A stretch of 9,390 nt of DNA, taken from NCBI GenBank assembly GCA_903854805.1, contig CAINXK010000529.1, forward strand, positions 1 to 9,390, in the 5' to 3' direction. The notes under the pieces were generated by a model. It ran no database searches. It saw only the letters and a list, made by a program, of their open reading frames with translations, and was not told the origin of the DNA. Origin of the DNA: an uncultured Anaerolineae bacterium. Lineage in GTDB: Bacteria > Chloroflexota > Anaerolineae > Anaerolineales > Villigracilaceae. Positions 6,904-9,390 of this stretch are shown here, piece after piece (position 1 is the stretch's first letter; every line of letters begins with the position of its first letter). The position numbers and the translations under genes are program-made.

Positions 6904-7068
6904 ATGAGCGTGATTATTCTCCATGCTGCCAAAAAAAAGCGCGCACTGGATCCTTCGACAGGCTCAAGGCAGGCTGTTGGGGATTCTGCGGCACCTACGG
7001 CAAGCAGATTTCCGGCTTCGAGTTTTTCTGCTCCCAAACAGAAGCCACGCCCGCCCCAGCGCCGGTAA
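6904..7068 (+). CDS. Possible small protein ending in the shared repeat
   Basis: A 54-codon [23 protein letters not shown] onward, ending [19 protein letters not shown] (6894-6899) lies 4 nt before the ATG, closer than usual. The middle is encoded by the dispersed TTCGACAGGCTCAAGGCAGG element and the end by the 52-bp repeat shared with 4935-4987. Only the first ~14 residues are therefore unique. It could be a gene start truncated by repeat insertion. Confidence 0.25.
   Translation: MSVIILHAAKKKRALDPSTGSRQAVGDSAAPTASRFPASSFSAPKQKPRPPQRR
6949..6972. repeat. Dispersed TTCGACAGGCTCAAGGCAGG-type repeat
   Basis: This short segment matches a class of intergenic repeats that I recall as common in some environmental genomes; read on the minus strand it gives the frequent peptide CLEPVEG. 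It sits where the left arm of spacer D would be expected and may have disrupted it. The class assignment is from memory of the motif only. Confidence 0.4.
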
Positions 7069-7083
7069 CAGCTGACGTTAGGC
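6971..7083 (+). repeat. attC-like spacer D, right half intact
   Basis: The central region 7012-7063 differs from 4935-4987 by two substitutions and one T. CCCCAGCG follows, then CCGGTAACA (7062-7070), a 6-nt gap GCTGAC (7071-7076) and GTTAGGC (7077-7083), a perfect GTTRRRY core. Reverse-complemented, this right end has the same 30-nt layout as the left end of spacer C (GCCYAAC, gap, TNNNACYGG, then CGCTGGGG), with the attC-specific 5 versus 6 gap. Its own left core is absent, replaced by the dispersed repeat. It lies 35 bp before the carbonic anhydrase start. Confidence 0.45.
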
Positions 7084-7118
7084 CTTCCAGGATAGTAGAA
7101 AGTACTCTTTGCATACTC

Positions 7119-7745
7119 ATGAAAAATTTACCCACTCTTTTTGAAAATAACCGAAAATGGGCTTCTCAAACATCTCAAAACAACCCATCGTTTTTTTCCA
7201 AGCTTGCCCAACAGCAAAACCCCGAGTTTCTCTGGATCGGTTGCTCAGATAGTCGAGTTCCGGCAAATGAAATCATCGGTCTGCTACCCGGAGAACTCTT
7301 TGTTCATCGCAACGTCGCCAACCTTGTAATTCATACTGACATGAATTGTCTCTCCGTACTGCAATATGCTGTAGAAATACTAAAAGTCAGACATATCATT
7401 GTTTGTGGTCATTATGGTTGTGGTGGCGTTAAAGCCGCTTTGGAAAGTCAATCGCATGGGTTGATCGACAATTGGCTTCGTCACATTCGTGATATTTATC
7501 AAAGACGGCGAAGCGACTTGGCGCGGTTTTCAACGGCAGAGGACAGGCTCAATCGGCTTTGCGAGTTGAACGTAATTGAACAAGTAAAGAATGTTGGAAA
7601 CACGACCATAATTCAAGAAGCATGGCAAAGAGATCAAAGCGTGACTATCCATGGCTGGATTTATGCGATCTCAGATGGCTTGTTGAAGGATTTGGATGCC
7701 TGTATTTCTTCGATTTCCGACCTGGCAAGCTTGGAAACCCTGTGA
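7119..7745 (+). CDS. Beta-class carbonic anhydrase
   Basis: A 208-residue enzyme interconverting CO2 and bicarbonate in the cytoplasm. Zinc ligands C42, H98 and C101 are visible in CSDSR (42-46) and HYGCGG (98-103). The D44-R46 dyad that gates the active site is intact, as is [13 protein letters not shown] (58-70). The C-terminal [15 protein letters not shown] is typical of the E. coli Can-like clade, and the length is close to that family's ~220 residues. ATG 7119 matches the family N-terminus; no strong Shine-Dalgarno sequence is seen. It stands alone on the + strand between spacer D and an antisense group II intron that begins 38 bp after its stop. It appears functional. Confidence 0.93.
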   Translation: MKNLPTLFENNRKWASQTSQNNPSFFSKLAQQQNPEFLWIGCSDSRVPANEIIGLLPGELFVHRNVANLVIHTDMNCLSVLQYAVEILKVRHIIVCGHYGCGGVKAALESQSHGLIDNWLRHIRDIYQRRRSDLARFSTAEDRLNRLCELNVIEQVKNVGNTTIIQEAWQRDQSVTIHGWIYAISDGLLKDLDACISSISDLASLETL

Positions 7746-7783
7746 ACAAGCTGTTGGTTCGTGATAGCGGTCAAGACCGGGCT

Positions 7784-7818
7784 GTGATGGTAGGTGGGGC
7801 CATCGCTGACCCCACCTC
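7784..7818 (-). ncRNA. Group II intron domain VI and 3' splice site
   Basis: GGTGGGG and CCCCACC form the core stem around loop AGCGAT. Beyond an A-U pair, the adenosine at 7791 is bulged before CC. Seven bases then remain to the terminal AC at 7785-7784, which places the branch point at the standard 8th position from the 3' end. Confidence 0.85.
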
Positions 7819-7825
7819 CACTTCA

Positions 7826-7859
7826 GAACCGGACGTGCGAATTTCACTGCATCCGGCTC
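7826..7859 (-). ncRNA. Group II intron domain V
   Basis: A 34-nt hairpin on the minus strand: the catalytic AGC triad lies in the opening GAGCCGG, a GAAA loop is at the tip, the CG bulge is in the 3' strand, and it closes with CCGGTTC. This is the catalytic centre and the most conserved part of group II introns. Confidence 0.93.
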
Positions 7860-8551
7860 CTGAGCATAAGGGCCGTTGTCATCGGCACCACAACAATGAA
7901 CCTTACCATTGTCGCGGCTTGACACCTGAACCGGTCAGAATAGCAGAGATGAACTCCGCGGTCTTCAGTACGTCAAAGACGCCTGCCATAAGACCCGTTA
8001 CCTTCCGATGCCTGTGTCTTCCCTTATACCCGCCCCACGTCAGCATATTCCGAGCATTACCCCAGACCTTTGCTTCTTTGGGGGCATCCTACTCCGCTAC
8101 AGCATACGGCTTGGCCGCCTTCTTTTTGCAAAGAGCCATAGCGGGTTTCCCCGTTCCGGGTGTCCCTTGTTTTGTGACTTTAGGATGGTGCTTTACGCCG
8201 GTGTCCTTTCGAGTGGTTACCATGCGCCGATGTACGGCATGGCCTGAACACAGTCCCTTTTGGGCTTGCCTGTCAACCGGTTTGGCAAGTTGTGCATGAC
8301 GACGCTTCAATCGCACCTTCATTCGTTATCCATAGTCACCTGCTCGACGGGATTGCCGTATCGGTTTGCAGCTTACCGCCTTTCCTTTCCGCTTTAGACC
8401 CGCGTTTGCCGGACGCACGCCTGGGGATGGTGCTTTTACTCCACCACCTGGAGAGTAAGACTTTCACTTACAGGGACACTCAGTTGTCAAAGTACAAAGA
8501 CCTTGCCGCTCATCCCCCGGTTTATACCGGTTTCGAGCGAACGGGTCGCAC

Positions 8552-8557
8552 ACAAAG
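8552..8557 (-). other. Candidate IBS1 in the 5' exon
   Basis: Minus-strand CTTTGT ends at the intron's first base. It pairs with intronic GCAAAG (8073-8068) by five Watson-Crick pairs and one G-U. This supports 8551 as the 5' splice junction over the internal GTGCG motifs at 8418 and 8316. Confidence 0.55.
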
Positions 8558-9055
8558 CGTGCTCCGCACCCCGCGCTTCGGCTATCTTCCCGAAGATGCT
8601 CCACGTATCATTGAGTATATGCAAGCCAACGACTCGGTGTTTGCCTTGCCTATCGAGGTGATCCTGCTTTGCGGATTGCGCTGTTCGGAAGTGGCCGGAC
8701 TGAAAGGCAGCGATGTGGACAAGGAGAACCTGGTGCTGCATATCAAGGGTAAGGGCGGGCGCAAGCGCACAGTGGAGCTCCCGGTGGATCTAGCCGAGCA
8801 GTTAAACGAATCGAAGGAATACTTGTTCACCCCCAACCAGGCTTGGAAAAGCAAGTTCTACCAGGCCGTGCGTAAAGCGGCCCGCGCCCTGGGTATCAAG
8901 ATCAGCGGGCTGCACCGCCTGCGCTCAAACTATGCCCAGGATAAATACACAAAGCTGCGTGCGAAAGGGCTGACCGACCGCCAGGCGCGCCAAAAATTGC
9001 ACACGAACTGGGGCATAATCGGATTGATGTGGTCAAGGGCTATATTCCGCTTTGA
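8553..9055 (+). pseudogene. Tyrosine recombinase, catalytic domain only, frameshifted
   Basis: Homology starts close to the intron edge (QSVLRTPRFGYLPEDAPRII) and covers the integrase catalytic domain: the first arginine in LLCGLRCSEVAGL, the beta-hairpin lysine in GKGGRKRTVELP, and HRLR in GLHRLRSNYAQDKY. The frame then runs off. Changing the A5 run at 8992-8996 to six A continues it as IAHELGHNRIDVVKGYIPL and a stop at 9055, restoring the second histidine and the nucleophilic tyrosine. The N-terminal arm-binding and core-binding domains are missing, so the gene is truncated at the antisense intron and then frameshifted. The frame is open upstream across the intron complement to 8292, but that is not coding. 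It lacks the extra helix of integron IntI and has no IntI motifs. It is probably a phage or ICE-type integrase remnant. Confidence 0.8.
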
Positions 9056-9105
9056 GCCAACTCGTTTCCCCCCCCGGCATAGTTGGATTCTGGTTTCATT
9101 GACGC

Positions 9106-9384
9106 TTATTTGTTCAAGATGCTGAGAAGTTGATGATTGGCAAATAGATGATATTTACCAACCACGGCTTCTCTTAAAATACCCAATTCTGCGAGCTGCA
9201 GTAAATATCTGCTGGCAATGGTGTAGTAACAGCAGGTCGCCAAAATCGCTGTTGGTGATCGCAAGCTGCGGGGGTAAGGGTGCAAACCTGTGTGGATATG
9301 TTGGATCGAATGATATATGCTTGCCAAACCATCAGTTTTTCTTGAATTTTGCAATATATCGCATGTCTTGCGGATCAGCTTTCG
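9106..9384 (-). pseudogene. Probable Fic-family protein, C-terminal fragment
   Basis: The minus frame, open from 9384 to TAA at 9108-9106, ends IASRYLLQLAELGILREAVV followed by GKYHLFANHQLLSILNK. The phrase (A/T)xxRYLxxLxELGILRE with a following LFxNxxLLxIL resembles the C-terminal winged helix of many Fic AMP-transferases. The catalytic HPFxxGNGR region is not in the window. An in-frame TGA at 9387-9385 closes the frame upstream, and the neighbouring frame reads ADPQDMRYIAKFKKN there, hinting at a frameshift. The assignment rests on this short helix-turn-helix match. Confidence 0.45.
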
Positions 9385-9390
9385 TCAGAT

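Larger units (their letters stand above)
7784..8551 (-). ncRNA. ORF-less group II intron
   Basis: Read on the minus strand, the RNA starts GTGCGACCC at 8551 and ends ACCATCAC at 7784, about 768 nt. The first ~60 nt nest as CGCTC...GAGCG around CCGGT-ATAA-ACCGG. A loop closed by CCCC/GGGG (8084-8060) exposes GCAAAG (8073-8068). This pairs with CTTTGT, the last six bases of the upstream exon (8557-8552), as EBS1-IBS1. Domain V is exactly 34 nt (7859-7826), opening GAGCCGG, with a GAAA tip and closing CCGGTTC. Domain VI is a 9-bp hairpin with bulged branch A at 7791, seven bases from the 3' end. No reverse transcriptase or maturase is encoded, so mobility would need a protein supplied in trans. 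Domains V/VI are near certain; the 5' end is less so. Confidence 0.85.

Noticed and set aside
7622..8299. Long + strand ORF of 225 codons
   Set aside because: It overlaps the end of the carbonic anhydrase in another frame and then runs antisense through the structured intron. Its composition is not protein-like.
8089..8322. Minus-strand 77-codon basic ORF inside the intron as a maturase remnant
   Set aside because: It lies in domain I, upstream of where an intron ORF sits in domain IV, and shows no reverse transcriptase, maturase X or endonuclease motif.
8292..8551. N-terminal part of a 277-residue recombinase starting at ATG 8292
   Set aside because: This stretch is the complement of intron domain I. 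The translated residues do not resemble an integrase N-terminus, and homology begins only near the intron edge.
8553..9055. Integron integrase IntI for the cassette-like genes
   Set aside because: The motifs (GLRCSEVAGL, HRLRSNYAQ, LGHNRIDVVKGYIP) are those of a general phage/ICE tyrosine recombinase. No IntI-specific insertion is present and no attI is visible.
1..9390. CRISPR array, tRNA or rRNA genes
   Set aside because: No regularly spaced short repeats, no tRNA cloverleaf with CCA-type end and no rRNA signature were seen on either strand.

Overview
The window looks like an accessory region of a Gram-negative or didermic environmental bacterium. A Chloroflexota (Anaerolineae-like) host is my best guess. 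It rests only on overall gene style and the dispersed TTCGACAGGCTCAAGGCAGG-type repeat at 6951-6971, and no taxonomic marker is present. Base composition and reading-frame health change sharply from gene to gene, as expected of a mosaic.

Layout. (1) 1-1787: the 3' end of a large GC-rich surface protein with RTX-like glycine/aspartate repeats. It is followed by a decayed piece of the same repeat type (1880-1987) and about 400 bp without a gene. (2) 2227-3168: a mntA-hepT toxin-antitoxin pair with its own, probably leaderless, promoter and a strong intrinsic terminator. A structured three-way-junction sequence precedes it and an imperfect 24-bp direct repeat flanks it. (3) 3187-3324: an orphan C-terminal coding fragment. 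(4) 3638-7745: four single genes, all on the + strand. They are a frameshifted zinc-ribbon membrane protein, a four-helix membrane protein, a PKD/beta-helix lipoprotein and a beta-carbonic anhydrase. Each is preceded by an imperfect inverted-repeat spacer of about 90-135 bp. Two spacers share a nearly identical 52-bp core, and their outer arms mirror each other with integron attC-like geometry (GCCCAAC + 5-nt spacer on the left, 6-nt spacer + GTTAGGC on the right). I read this as a possible degraded cassette cluster lacking an integron integrase, not as a proven one. (5) 7784-8551, minus strand: a group II intron with a textbook 34-nt domain V, a domain VI with bulged branch-point A, and a candidate EBS1-IBS1 pairing, but no reverse-transcriptase ORF. 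(6) 8553-9055: the catalytic half of a tyrosine recombinase. It is cut at the intron boundary and broken again by a one-base slip in an A run, which takes the nucleophilic tyrosine out of frame. (7) 9106-9384, minus strand: the tail of a probable Fic-family protein.

The genes do not form one pathway. The common theme is mobility and decay: a stabilising toxin-antitoxin module, one-gene cassettes, a self-splicing intron dependent on a maturase elsewhere, and a dead recombinase. The least expected items are the ORF-less group II intron and the attC-like spacer family.
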